Shown here piece after piece: positions 29,357 through 39,113 of a stretch of DNA of 51,220 bases (position 1 is the first letter of the stretch; every line of letters begins with the position of its first letter). Location of the stretch: contig JAAMXY010001070.1 of the NCBI GenBank assembly GCA_019677205.1, positions 1-51,220 of the forward strand, in the 5' to 3' direction. The position numbers and the translations under genes are program-made. The DNA is from Pinguiococcus pyrenoidosus. Taxonomy: Eukaryota; Sar; Pinguiophyceae; Pinguiochrysidales; Pinguiochrysidaceae. The notes beneath the pieces were generated by a model. It ran no database searches. It had not been told where the DNA came from and worked only from the letters and a program-made list of their open reading frames with translations.

Positions 29357-29898
29357 TGCTTCTTCCTGTTTCGTCGCGTGGAGGTCGTCGATGCGCTCTC
29401 GGCATAAACGCGAGGCTAGAGCTGGCCAGAGAGGGCATCACCCTTTCACAGAGTCCCAGTGCCATGCGCGATGATGGAGCTGTGTGACTCGACTGAGCGA
29501 CTGAGCTGCCTGTTCTTCTGTCGCAGACGGTGTCCCAGAAACGTTCTTCAAATGCCTGGTTGATTCGAGCCTCAAACACACCAAATAGCGTTTCGTCAAG
29601 CGTTTCTTCAAGCGTTTCGATAAGCGGTTGGGATAGCGTTTGTAGAACATTACAAAATCTTCAGAAACTCCGTTTCTATCCTCCATAAGTTCACTTGCCA
29701 GGTACCTATGACGTTACGGTATCCTCCCAAGCAGCCAATGGGAGAGAGCTGAAGGGGTTTCAAAGACGCTAATTTTCCAGAAAACACCGGAACGCCTGTG
29801 GAGGAAAGACAAGTCGTGCTCTTAGCCCCTCAGCAGCACCTGGGCCACTGCCTCTTTCCGCGACGGCATCAAGCTCCCGGAGACTCGCAGCAGCAACC
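29357..29898. other. Intergenic region with a degenerate tandem repeat
   Basis: 542 bp between the longin-like stop and the glycerol-3-phosphate dehydrogenase start, both on the plus strand, so it contains the latter's promoter. At 29586-29641 a word close to TAAGCGTTTCG occurs four to five times in tandem. No coding region is supported. Confidence 0.6.
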
Positions 29899-31220
29899 AT
29901 GGGGAACGCGCTGCCGGCGGAGGAGAGGCCGATGGTGACAGACCCACAAAACCACCTGCCCGACGTAAGCAAGAACTCTCGCTCCGGACGCCGCAGCTCC
30001 ACTCACAGCCGCTCGCTATCGCCGCAGGTGGAGGCCTGCAAGGTGGCGGTGATCGGGGCAGGCGCCTTCGGCACTGCCATGGCTACCGTGGCGGCGAGAA
30101 ACGGCCACGAAGTCTGCCTCTACGCCAGAGACCCGGATCAGGTCGGCCCGCTGACCGCTGTTCTGAGTCGCGCGTCTGGCGCCAGAGCTGAGATGGGCTC
30201 ATGGGCACCGGCGCCTTCTCCCAATGTCGATAGGTGGCAAGCATCAATGAGCAGCGGCGCAACAACAAGGCCATGAGCGAGTTCGAGATTCCCGAGAACG
30301 TCTACGCCACCACCAGCGTCGAGGAAGCGTGCGAGGGCGCCGCGTTCGTCATCGTGGCGCTGCCGGCGCAGCGGACCCCCGACTTCTTGAAGAAGTACCG
30401 GCACTGCATCGCCCCGCAAGTGCCCCTGTGCATCACCGGGAAAGGCCTGTACCTGCCGACGCGAAAGCTGCTGGGCGACGCCATTCGGGATGCCATGGAG
30501 CGCGACCAGTGCTTGGCGTATCTGTCTGGCCCGTCCTTTGCGAAGGAGATCATGGACATGCAGCCGACGGCGGTGGTCGTCGCCTGCACGAACCTCAGCA
30601 AGGCGGAGTTCATCCAGCGCGTGCTCAGCTCGCTCTGGTTCCGGGTGTACACGTCCACCGACGTCGTCGGGGTGCAGCTTGGAGGCGCTCTGAAGAACCC
30701 GCTGGCCATCGGCGCTGGCATGATCGAAGGCAAGGGAAAAGGCTTCAACACCATGGCGGCGTACGTGACCAAGGCGCAGCTGGAGCTTCAGAAGCTGACC
30801 ATCGCCATGGGCGGAGAGCCCACGACGGTCAGCGGCCTGAGCGGCGTGGGCGACCTGATGCTTACAGCTTTCGGGTCCCTGTCGCGGAATCGCACGACAG
30901 GAGTGCGGCTTGCACGGGGCGACTTGCTTGACGACATTTTGAAGGACATGACGGTGGAAGGCGTCCCGACCGCCGCCGTTGCAGTGCATTTCGCCGATCA
31001 GCATGGCTTGGAGCTGCCGATCTTCCGAACTGTTGCAGCCATCCTTGATCGGAGCCTTCCGCTGGTACGTGTCCATGAAAGCCCGGCCTTCTGCGAGTAC
31101 CCACAACTGCATCTCCGAAGCTGATCGTGTCGAACGTATGTATACCCAACTCCTTTCCAGGATCAAGCGCACCTAGCTCTGATGGGCCGGCCGCTCCGAC
31201 AAGAACGGGAGGTGCGCTAG
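29899..31220 (+). CDS. GPD1: NAD-dependent glycerol-3-phosphate dehydrogenase
   Basis: Three exons: 29899-30141, 30234-31064 and 31161-31220, phase 0 throughout, giving 377 aa. Reduces dihydroxyacetone phosphate to sn-glycerol-3-phosphate with NADH, feeding glycerolipid or glycerol synthesis. The NAD-binding motif CKVAVIGAGAFGTAMA begins near residue 47. It is followed by the typical INEQRRN segment after the first intron, the KG-type loop (ITGKGLY), the GPSFAKEI segment, the catalytic-lysine region GGALKNPLAIGAGM, and SGVGDLMLTAFGSLSRN with the substrate-binding NR. The last exon supplies DQAHLALMGRPL, which completes the family C-terminus. The first ~45 residues (MGNALPAEE..., Ser/Arg-rich) are an extension not found in minimal enzymes. 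No clear organelle leader is visible, so a cytosolic location is likely. Ends 153 bp from the convergent HIR gene. Confidence 0.93.
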
Positions 31221-31373
31221 ACCCCACAGAGACGTGAAGGAGAACAGAGAAAAACAACAACAGGAGAAAAAAAAGAAGAAGAAAAGCGAATACAACAATG
31301 AACGACTGGCTTTCAACTTGCTGCTCGATTACGGAAACGTCGACTGGAATGGATTGTGGGGTGAGGTACTTGC

Positions 31374-32585
31374 TTAGCGCTTCATGCCCGTGGAGGACAA
31401 GAGCCCATCCCGAAGCTGGCCCTTGATGTCGCCCACCGCGCCCGGCCCATGCGGAAGGAAGATGGTCGAGGAGTTTTGGTGCTGCAAAGGACAACGCGGA
31501 CGGCGGCGAGCCGATGAGATCTTCCGCTTCGATACCATGTGCGGGCAAAGCGACGTACCGCGCCGACATCCTTGAGCATGTCGAAGTACTGCGTGAGCAG
31601 CAGCAGATCCATGACGTCCTTCGGGGTCGTTCCCTCGACTTGTCCGCTGAACTCGAGGATCGAGTCGCGCAGACCCTCGACGATGGCGCGACGCTGTCGG
31701 GCGACACCCACACCGCTCAGGTACTTGGACTCGGCATCCGCTTCCGCAGACTTCACTTGGAGAATCTTGTCCGCCTCGGCGCGCTCTTGGGCGGCCTCCT
31801 TGAGACGCTTGGACTCGTTGATCGCGTTCATCGCGTCGCGGACCTAGGCATTGCACACGCTCTCCTGTGAGCCCCTCTGCCGACAAGCGCGGCCACAGCT
31901 TCAGGGGCATCTTACCTTGATGTCCGGCGTCAGATCCGTCACGAGCGCCTGCAGAATCTTGTACCCTAAGGTGTCGAGAGCTCAGAGCTTCATGCCGCGG
32001 CGTCGTTGGTGTCCGTCGCTTTCCGCAGCACCCACCGTACTCGGCCATGACCGGGCCCAAGGACTCCTGGATGTCCAGGGCGACTTGCTCCTTGTCTTCG
32101 AAGGACTCGTCGAGGTCCAACTTGGGGATCTTGGAGCGCACGACGTCGAAGACGTACGAGCGGATCTGCTCCTCCGGCGAGGTCAGGCGGTAGTAGGCGT
32201 CGTACACCTTCTCGCGGATGATCTCGTACTGCACACTGACCACCACCGACACGAACACGTTGTCTTTCGTCTTGGTCTCACAGGGCACATCCTAACGTCT
32301 CGCGTCAGACCAGCGAGACCTGCGGCGCGCCAGCGCGACGGGGTATCCATGGCCAACTTACCAGCTGCTGCACGCGCGTACTGACGCGCCCCGCCACATT
32401 CTCGCACGGCCAACTTTGGGAAAACTCGGTCAGCGACCACTTTTTCACGTGCAGGATAGCCTTGCTCGCACGTACCATACGCAGATGAGACCTGCGCTGG
32501 CCAAGCCACTGAAGCGGCCGAAGCGCTCCTTCACGGCGATTTCCGACGTCTGCACGCAGTTGCAGCACAAGCAGCCCGTCGCCAT
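31374..32585 (-). CDS. Hypersensitive-induced-response (HIR) type SPFH/prohibitin-fold protein
   Basis: Six exons: 32585-32476, 32413-32362, 32291-32036, 31965-31916, 31843-31559 and 31481-31374, with every junction in phase, giving 286 aa, the usual HIR length. The order is a Cys-rich N-terminus ([12 protein letters not shown]), the SPFH core ([39 protein letters not shown]), a coiled-coil ([20 protein letters not shown]), then [39 protein letters not shown] and the terminal [22 protein letters not shown] proteins form plasma-membrane microdomain scaffolds. Plant members begin Met-Gly and are myristoylated. Here residue 2 is Ala, so that lipid anchor is missing and the four clustered Cys are the likely membrane anchor by palmitoylation (inference). 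Divergent from the plus-strand F-box/ankyrin gene. Confidence 0.93.
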
Positions 32586-33199
32586 CGTCACACAGTAGGG
32601 GAAGCGAAGCGAACGAGCAAGATCCGCGCAGTCGTTGCGAAGTCGACCGCCCCTGTGTTGGTGGTGCGGCGCTACGAAACGAGAGGGATGGGAAGCGCGC
32701 GCGAGGATACTTTACATTCGAATGATGAGCAGTTTGACCCTTGCTCATGCTTTGGTTCGAGTCGGCGACGTCGTTGGGAATCTTTCACGGCTCCCCGATT
32801 GGATGCTTTGGGAAATGAGATACACATTGGCTTCTTTCTGCACGCTATCCCACGAATGATAAGGCTGCTTTAGCATTCCGATCAAGCATTATGAATTTCC
32901 TTTTGTCGATTCCAGAGAGCTCCAGCTACTTTCAAACTTCCAATACTACAAACTTGATGAGTTTCCGCTGGATGCAACGCTTCTGGGATCAGCTGACAAG
33001 TCCTCCAATCCGCAGAAGAACGCGCCGTATTCGGCAGTAGCCCCATTTTCGTCGCGCGAGAAAAGTAGCGCCATTTGGGCTTTCGGCCCTATCTTTTTCC
33101 CGCGACGCCTCTCTTTGCCGCAGACGACCGAGCAGCGAAAGGCGATCCTCCAACCGCTGGTGGCCGTCAGCGCCCTCGGGTGACGCGACGGCCCAAAGT
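32586..33199. promoter_or_regulatory. Divergent intergenic region, HIR / F-box-ankyrin gene
   Basis: 614 bp between two start codons, AT-richer in 32690-33000. Near the F-box/ankyrin start it has CG-rich words (TCGCGCGAG and TTTTTCCCGCG, about 33051-33105), the latter fitting an E2F-like TTTCCCGC pattern. Binding is inference. No coding segment supported. Confidence 0.4.
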
Positions 33200-35350
33200 A
33201 TGGACAACCTCGCCCTGGAGCTGTGCCCTTTCGAAGTCTTTCCCTACTTGTCCGGCGTCTCCGACGCGCTGGCGCTGCGGCTGTGCAGCCGCCGCTTGCA
33301 CGCGTGGTGCCAGAGCGCCAGGTGGAACTTCAGCTTCGAGCATACGGCCAAAAGCAGCGAAAAGTGGCGGACTCTGCTGCGATTCGTGGCGCAGAAGCTG
33401 CCAAACACGCGGTCGCTGGCCTTCTACGCGTGTAACCTGCCCGCCGAGGCCTTCTGCTGGCTGGAGGAAGCGGAGCTGGCGCAGCTGGAGAGAGTCTCCA
33501 TAAGCCTGTGGCGGAGCTCGCCGCAGAGTGGCGTGGTGGTGCCAGCAAGGGCGCTCCGAGAGTGGCATCTCGGAGACTTCTGCCTCGGGGCGCCCTGGCC
33601 GACGGACAACCTGGACACCTTGTGCGTTTTGGGCCTGACCAACTTGTCGACGTCGCCGGCTGGCCTCTGGGATCTCTGCCTCAAGGTGGCCAAGCTCCCC
33701 CAGCTCGAGGTGCTGCTGCTGGGCGGTGCGAAGCTCATCGACCGCGGCGCCGAAGCGCCGCGGGAGCCTGCGGGGGAGGAGGAAGACTGCTCCTGGCTGC
33801 CGGAGGTTTTGGTAGAGGTCACCTTTTGCTCGCACATTGTGCTTGATATTTTGAGGGGGGCGATGGCCGCGACGCGGCGGCGTTTCCGGCCCGTATCGCT
33901 GCTTTCCAGCCCCATGGAGGAGGTGGAAGGGATCCGCCTCCACTACCGATCGATGCAAGCGATGCATCGCGCGCGAGACAGGGATGGGCGAGGCCATCTG
34001 CATCATCTGCATCACGCCTCTCCATACGACCAGGCGAGGACCGTGTGGATGCTCAAGCACGGCGCTGACCTCTTCGCTCGGACAAACAAGGGGTACACGG
34101 CCTTCCTCGAGGCAGTCGTGAACAACTCCGAGGAGACGGTCGGCGAGATGCTTTCTTTCGTCGCGCAGGACGAGCTTCGGCGCTCCGACCTCTTCTGGCT
34201 GAAGAATCACTCGGGGGAGTGTGCCCTCTTCTTCGCGGCGCTCAAGGGCCATGACCAAGTGCTGCAGCAGCTTCTGCACTGCCTGGCGTGCGGCCATGCA
34301 GGGGTGGAGGTCGTGCTGCTCGAGTGGAAGCGCGATGCCCTCCTGACCTCCCCCAAGGCCATGAACTTGGTGGGGCAGACGTCGCGGAGTCGGCACCATG
34401 TCGTCGCGAGGGTCCCGGTAGTGGTCGATGGCTCCCCAAGCGACGTGGTTTGCATCGCGGGACTCAAGCTTGCCAAGAAGGTGAACGCGCTGGTGGACGC
34501 GGGCCAGGCGGTTCTGCTCGGGGCCCAGTTTTGGAAGAACGCCGTGGACACCGCGGCCATGTGCGGCTCGTCCGCTCCGAGCTTCCGCGCGTCGGACGCG
34601 TTCTATCACAGCAGCGCGGCGGTGGATGCGGAATCCCGCGTCCCCAAGCAGGACACGATCAAGGTCACGGCGTTGGACGACCTGTGCAGGCATCCGGTCA
34701 TGGCGCGGATCGTCGTTCACACGGCGCGAAGGGCTTTCTCCCGCTTGTCGTCCGACTCCAAAGGCTTCACGTGCCTGCACGCCGCTTGTATTCGGAAGTC
34801 GCTCTCCGCCATCCAGAGCATCACCGATAGCAAGCTCTTTGACATTGCCGCGGTCACGGACCATGGCTTGACGCCGCTGCACATTGCCGTGAGAGCGGAA
34901 GAGTGCCTGCCCCATGTGCAACACCTGCTAGAAATTGGCGCGGATCCAGCTGCGCCGGACAACTTTGGGGCTACCCCCCAGAAGGTAGCCAAGATACACC
35001 ACGACGACGACCGGATGCTGAGCCTGCTGGGCTCCTCGCCGCCGGCGAAATCGTCACAGAAACAGAGACAGCAGCGACGGGGCCAGAAGCAGAGGCGCAG
35101 GCGGCCCACCGACGTTCGGGAAGGCGCCGAAGTGCTCGGCCAGGATGCTGCAGCAGCAGCTCGGCGTTTCGACCCCGACAGGCCAAATCCGCCCGCCGCA
35201 CCCACGCCGGAGGCGTCGCGGATGCTTTCGCCCTCGTCGTCGACGGCTCGTGAGGTGCGGGGCGTCCGATGGAGGCGCAGATCGAGGAGGCGCCGTACGC
35301 AACGTTCCGCATCTCAGCCACTTGCGGCAGAGCTGCGGGGCGCAAACTAG
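33200..35350 (+). CDS. F-box-like / ankyrin-repeat protein, 716 aa
   Basis: Single exon. The N-terminal 45 residues (CPFEVFPYLSGVSDALALRLCSRRLHAW) have the helical spacing of an F-box-like module. A leucine-rich section follows, with segments such as LDTLCVLGLTNLSTSP and LPQLEVLLLGGAKLIDRG. Ankyrin-type repeats occur at about 280-360 (VWMLKHGADLFARTNKGYTA, HSGECALFFAALKGHDQVLQ) and at 510-615 (KGFTCLHAACIRKSL, HGLTPLHIAVRAEECLPHVQ, ADPAAPDNFGATPQKVAKIH). The last 100 residues are basic and low complexity. If the F-box is real, the protein would present ankyrin-bound clients to an SCF ubiquitin ligase. The F-box match is by eye and modest; the ankyrins are clear. A related, shorter protein is encoded tail to tail just downstream. 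Confidence 0.75.
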   Translation: MDNLALELCPFEVFPYLSGVSDALALRLCSRRLHAWCQSARWNFSFEHTAKSSEKWRTLLRFVAQKLPNTRSLAFYACNLPAEAFCWLEEAELAQLERVSISLWRSSPQSGVVVPARALREWHLGDFCLGAPWPTDNLDTLCVLGLTNLSTSPAGLWDLCLKVAKLPQLEVLLLGGAKLIDRGAEAPREPAGEEEDCSWLPEVLVEVTFCSHIVLDILRGAMAATRRRFRPVSLLSSPMEEVEGIRLHYRSMQAMHRARDRDGRGHLHHLHHASPYDQARTVWMLKHGADLFARTNKGYTAFLEAVVNNSEETVGEMLSFVAQDELRRSDLFWLKNHSGECALFFAALKGHDQVLQQLLHCLACGHAGVEVVLLEWKRDALLTSPKAMNLVGQTSRSRHHVVARVPVVVDGSPSDVVCIAGLKLAKKVNALVDAGQAVLLGAQFWKNAVDTAAMCGSSAPSFRASDAFYHSSAAVDAESRVPKQDTIKVTALDDLCRHPVMARIVVHTARRAFSRLSSDSKGFTCLHAACIRKSLSAIQSITDSKLFDIAAVTDHGLTPLHIAVRAEECLPHVQHLLEIGADPAAPDNFGATPQKVAKIHHDDDRMLSLLGSSPPAKSSQKQRQQRRGQKQRRRRPTDVREGAEVLGQDAAAAARRFDPDRPNPPAAPTPEASRMLSPSSSTAREVRGVRWRRRSRRRRTQRSASQPLAAELRGAN

Positions 35351-35798
35351 GCTAGGCGAATGACGTCGGGTCTCGAGCAAAACCAAAAAGACAGCGGAAA
35401 AAATCAACGAAAACTCAGTCTTCATTGCCCTCCGCCAGAGCGCGATGGTTTTTGCTATCCACAGTTTTTTTTCCAGCGAGATAGGACGTCTCCCAAACGG
35501 AATACACGTTCCCGAAGGACGTAAAGATACACATCCACGGCGTAGGAACAGGGAATCAGAAGCGTCGTTACCAGCATCGCCACATGCCCTCGTCTCCAAA
35601 GCAGCTGACAGACACAGCACAGAAGGGCCAGCAAGACCAGCAAGAGGAGAGAGGGCCTAATTCGGTGTCTTGTCATCGGAAACATCCGCGAAGGGCCTCT
35701 TCATGCCTCTTTCGATGACGGTGGGCACCGCATTGGGTTGATTGCCTTGGTGGTTCTGGGCGGCGTGCTGTGGCAGCTCAAGCCCCATAAGTTGCCTG
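35351..35798. other. Convergent intergenic region between the two F-box/ankyrin paralogues
   Basis: 448 bp between the two stops as modelled. An 86-residue minus-strand frame (35657-35917) overlaps it and would be in frame only if an improbably short 25-bp intron were removed from the minus-strand gene; I treat the region as mostly 3' UTR. Confidence 0.45.
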
Positions 35799-36955
35799 TC
35801 ACCTCTCTTCTCGGGGAGCGAATCTTTCAGTGCTTTGTTCTTGAAGCGTGATCTCTGACAAGGGATTCCCGTAGCGTACCTCCACTTGGCGGGCAACCTC
35901 CATTGCAGTCTGCCCATCGCCGTCTGCTTCCGCTGATGCTGCCCCGGTCGCCAGTCGCCGTCCGACTCGGGCCTTCGCCGCAGAAAAGGCCTAGAGTATT
36001 GGCTATGTTTTATTTTTGCGACAATTCGATTCTAAGCATGCTCTTCACTCCTTTTCTATTCCAGAGTGGCTTGGCGTACCGCTGCACGCAAAGGTCTGCT
36101 TTCCACCTCTCCAGGGAGCCTTATTTTGACCCCGAGTTGCAGAAACACGTCGTCACGACAGGCGGCCTCGTCATCCCCGGCAACGGCATGCAGCATTTCG
36201 AGCAAGGCATCTACCGAACGACGCGAGCTGATCACTCTGCGCAGGTAGCCCCTGAGGCAGCCTTTATCCACCCCAGAGTCCCGCAAGGCGGCCTGCCGCA
36301 TCGCCTCGCCAAACGTCAAATCGGTCGCAACGGAGTCGGGCTGCAGCGAAGCGAGCCTCTTGCTCAGGCCTGGGAGTTGCTCATCCAGCTGCACGAAGCC
36401 ATGCCTGCGCAGCTGTCTGAGCATCGCGAAGCAGAAGATCTTCGTGACGACGCCTCGTTGCATGGACTCCTGGAGAAGCGTGCCTTCGACGAGGCAGGGC
36501 GGGGCTTTGGAGAACCCCCCCGCCGGAAACCTCGACGTCCCCCTCGGCGTCACGGTCTCCTCCAGCTTCGCGCCACCCAGGAGCACCAGCCGCACGTCCG
36601 GCAGCGTCGACACGGTGTCGGCCAGGTCCTCCACGACGGCGTCGCTGATGGTTGCATGCTGCAGGCTCAGCAGCTTGAGGCGCCTCGGCAGTTGGCCCAG
36701 CGGCTCTTGGATGCGGCAGTGCTTGAGGAAGAGCGCCACCGTGTCGGGCAGGCGGAGGCGGATGAACTCCAGCTGCTTGGGCAGGTGGGAGCCCTCGGCC
36801 TTGGACATGTCAAGGCTCCATCGGGTGTCTCGGGCCCTCCGGCGCCACTGCGTGGACACGGCGCGCAGGGCGGCAGCATCGCGCAGCGAGGAGACATAGG
36901 GGAAGGCATGCAAGGCCACCAGCTCCAGAAGGCGGGCGTGGGCGGCGTCCTCCAT
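35799..36955 (-). CDS. Second F-box-like / ankyrin protein, paralogue of the neighbour, 355 aa
   Basis: Modelled as exon 1 36955-36080 and exon 2 35990-35799 with an 89-bp phase 0 intron. The start MEDAAHARLLELVALHAFPYV aligns with the neighbour's N-terminus: FPYVSSLRDAAALRAVS against FPYLSGVSDALALRLCS. Later LPDVRLVLLGGAKLEE aligns with LPQLEVLLLGGAKLID. Exon 2 provides a terminal ankyrin-like unit (RRLATGAASAEADGDGQTAMEVARQ). The middle (SSRRSVDALLEMLHAVAGDDEAA) also resembles a degenerate ankyrin. The donor could instead be 15 bp upstream (after GAG in LPGE), also phase 0. Without splicing the protein would stop at 36056. The open frame runs upstream of 36955, but those residues are low complexity and not shared with the paralogue. 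Confidence 0.6.
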
Positions 36956-37226
36956 CGTCCTTCGGCCTCTGAGCCTTAAGTTTGTTCTGACTCCTTCGCC
37001 ACGTTGAAGCGGTCTATGGGTATAACGAGAGATTCGAGGGTTTCTACATTTTTTTGGGCGCCGACGGAACTTCGCGCCTGAGGAGGAGCAGCGTGCAACT
37101 ACGGGACCACCGCCGAGGCCGGGACGCCGCTGCCGACGTGGTGGTGATATCCTCGTCTCCGCGGGACTTTCGGTATCAATACATCTTCGTTGGTACTTTT
37201 TCTTCGTTTTCTTCTTCTTCTTCAGA

Positions 37227-38914
37227 CTAATATCTTCTACCATCGTCTCTCCGATAGCGAGGCCCTCCTCCTCTGCCTCGGCCTCGGGAACTCCGTCGCT
37301 CAGCATGCCTCCAGTCCATCTGCGCGTCGCCTCCGTCTCCGCCTCCGCCTCCGCCTCCACCTCCACCTCCGCCTCCACCTCCACGTCCGCTGTCGCCGCT
37401 TCCTCCTCCGCCGCGGTCCTTTCGTCGATCGAATCTCAGGTCCGCATGCGGCCGCCTCTTCCCCTCTCGGCCACCTTGCGTGTGATGCTGCTCTTCCCCA
37501 CCCTCCCTGGCGTTGTGTGGCTCGCGGCGCTCAAAGGAGTATCCAAAGTGTGCGATGTCCTCTTGATAAAGCTCGCCGACCTTGTCGCGGAGCTCGTCCG
37601 TGTAGTAGGCGGAGTAGTGCGCATGCGACCCCTTGTTCACCTTCTTGTGATCGATGATATCCAGGTGATCCGCAAAGCTGCCCAAGCCGCAGCCCGCGAG
37701 CACCTGCTGCATGTCTTCCTTGAGGTTCTCAAAGCGGCCGACAAACACATTCCCCGCCGACGTGATCGCCTCCGCGCCAGTCTCGCCTTCCGCCGGAGGC
37801 CGCTCGTTGGCCTCTGCGGACTGGGAGGGGGGCAGCGGAAAGCCGTCGAACCACCGCACCTGTGGATTAAACTGGTTGCCGTGAATGCCGAAGAGGGGGT
37901 GCGTCTCGTCCACGTCGAAGAAGTAGACGTTCTCCCTGCCCAGCGGAGGCACGATGCCGCAAAAGCGCCCATCACTGCGTGGGTTCGCCTTCGCCTCCAG
38001 GAAGCTCTCGTAGAGGATGTCCACAAAGGCCGGGAACGCCAGCTGAGAGGCCTTGTAGATTCCCAAGTACGCATAGAGGGACACGAAGCGATCCCACGGA
38101 TTGCGCACGAAGCCGAACACAAAGGGCCTGCTCACGTCGCTCTCCTCAAAGAAAGCCTCTCGATTGAGTATCCGCTCCTGCTCCAAGACTTTCAAGCAGC
38201 TTGCATGTCCTAGCAAAGACCAAAACCAAGGTCAACGTTACCAAGATGCCCCCGCCAAGAACCAAAACACCGTGCAAGAACCTCGTACCAAAGGAAACAA
38301 CGCCCGAGCTGTCGAAGCCGCCCAGCTCTTCCGCCACTCCCGACAGCGGGAAGTTGAACAGGTTCTGCATGTTGAATAGGTGCATCGACACCAGCAGACC
38401 AGCCGTCTTCGGCACGTGTACGTAGTAGATGTTGCGGCGCCAGAGAGGCGCTGCGGCCATCTTGCGGATCTGCTGCACCACTTTACGCATTTCGCCGCGC
38501 GAGGCGAAGTCGACGGCAGCGATTGGCTCCAGAGGACCGCAGGAGGCCGCCACCTCTTCATTCACGTAACATATGAGCTGCCGAAGGCGCTTTCGGACGC
38601 CAGATCCGGGCACCAGTTCCCCTAAACCCGGCGAGACCGGTGAGCCGATGGTCCGAAGCGCGCCGCAGTGCCGCGCACACAGCACCTTCGCGCTTTGCGT
38701 AGAAGAACGGATCGAAATCCGCCGATTTGACCCGCAGCCCCAGCGAGATTAACGCGTTTCGCACGGAAAAGATCCATATATCCTGCAGTTTGGTCTTGTC
38801 CGTGCACAGCACCAGCGGGCGCCAGCCACTCGCGCGCGCCTTGCCCCAGACGCGGTAGTCGCCGTCCGCGATGCTCACGACGAACACCTCAAAGTAGTTG
38901 CTGTGCTCAGCCAT
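37227..38914 (-). CDS. PAPS-dependent sulfotransferase with Gly/Arg-rich C-terminal tail
   Basis: Three exons: 38914-38686, 38621-38289 and 38209-37227, with phase 1 introns of 64 and 79 bp, giving 514 aa. The cofactor motifs are clear: the 5'-phosphosulfate loop YYVHVPKTAG (~140-149) in exon 2 and the 3'-phosphate motif FGFVRNPWDRFVSLYAY (~218-233) in exon 3. They are followed by the family segment NVFVGRFENLKEDMQQV. These place it in the membrane-type carbohydrate sulfotransferase superfamily. No signal anchor is seen at the modelled N-terminus, which instead reads FEVFVVSIADGDYRVWGKAR, a short Rossmann-like stretch of unknown origin. The last ~90 residues are a run of Gly (15 or more), Arg and Asp, like an RGG box, which is odd for this family. 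Start is 199 bp from the divergent SET-domain gene. Confidence 0.8.
37305..37420. repeat. CCTCCG/CCTCCA hexanucleotide-type low-complexity tract
   Basis: An imperfect CTCCGC/CTCCAC tract. On the minus strand it encodes the Gly-rich tail of the sulfotransferase. The strong strand asymmetry (C/T on plus, G/A on minus) makes it prone to slippage. Confidence 0.85.
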
Positions 38915-39113
38915 CCTTGGGGCCTTCCGTTCGCGGCGTTTTTTCAGAGACGTCCAAAGATCGACCGCGCGGGTATTCAGCCATAGCACAGCTCATGGAA
39001 TCGTCCGCTTCAAATATTTCAAATATATACTCAGCCATGTCATAGGAGAATAATTATATGAACGCCAAAGTTTGCGCTTGGGAGGCGGTGTTGCGCCGCG
39101 GACAGAAGACGAT

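Noticed and set aside
33167..34924. 585-aa minus-strand open frame opposite the F-box/ankyrin gene
   Set aside because: Antisense shadow of a clear ankyrin-coding frame; no domain seen in it.
35855..35879. 25-bp GT-AG interval near the end of the minus-strand F-box/ankyrin gene leading to an 86-aa frame at 35657-35917
   Set aside because: Far shorter than any supported intron here; reading through gives a sensible stop at 35799. Kept only as an alternative C-terminus.
37305..37420. Possible repeat array or CRISPR-like structure
   Set aside because: A simple CTCC(G/A)C tract without spacers; it codes for the Gly-rich tail on the minus strand.
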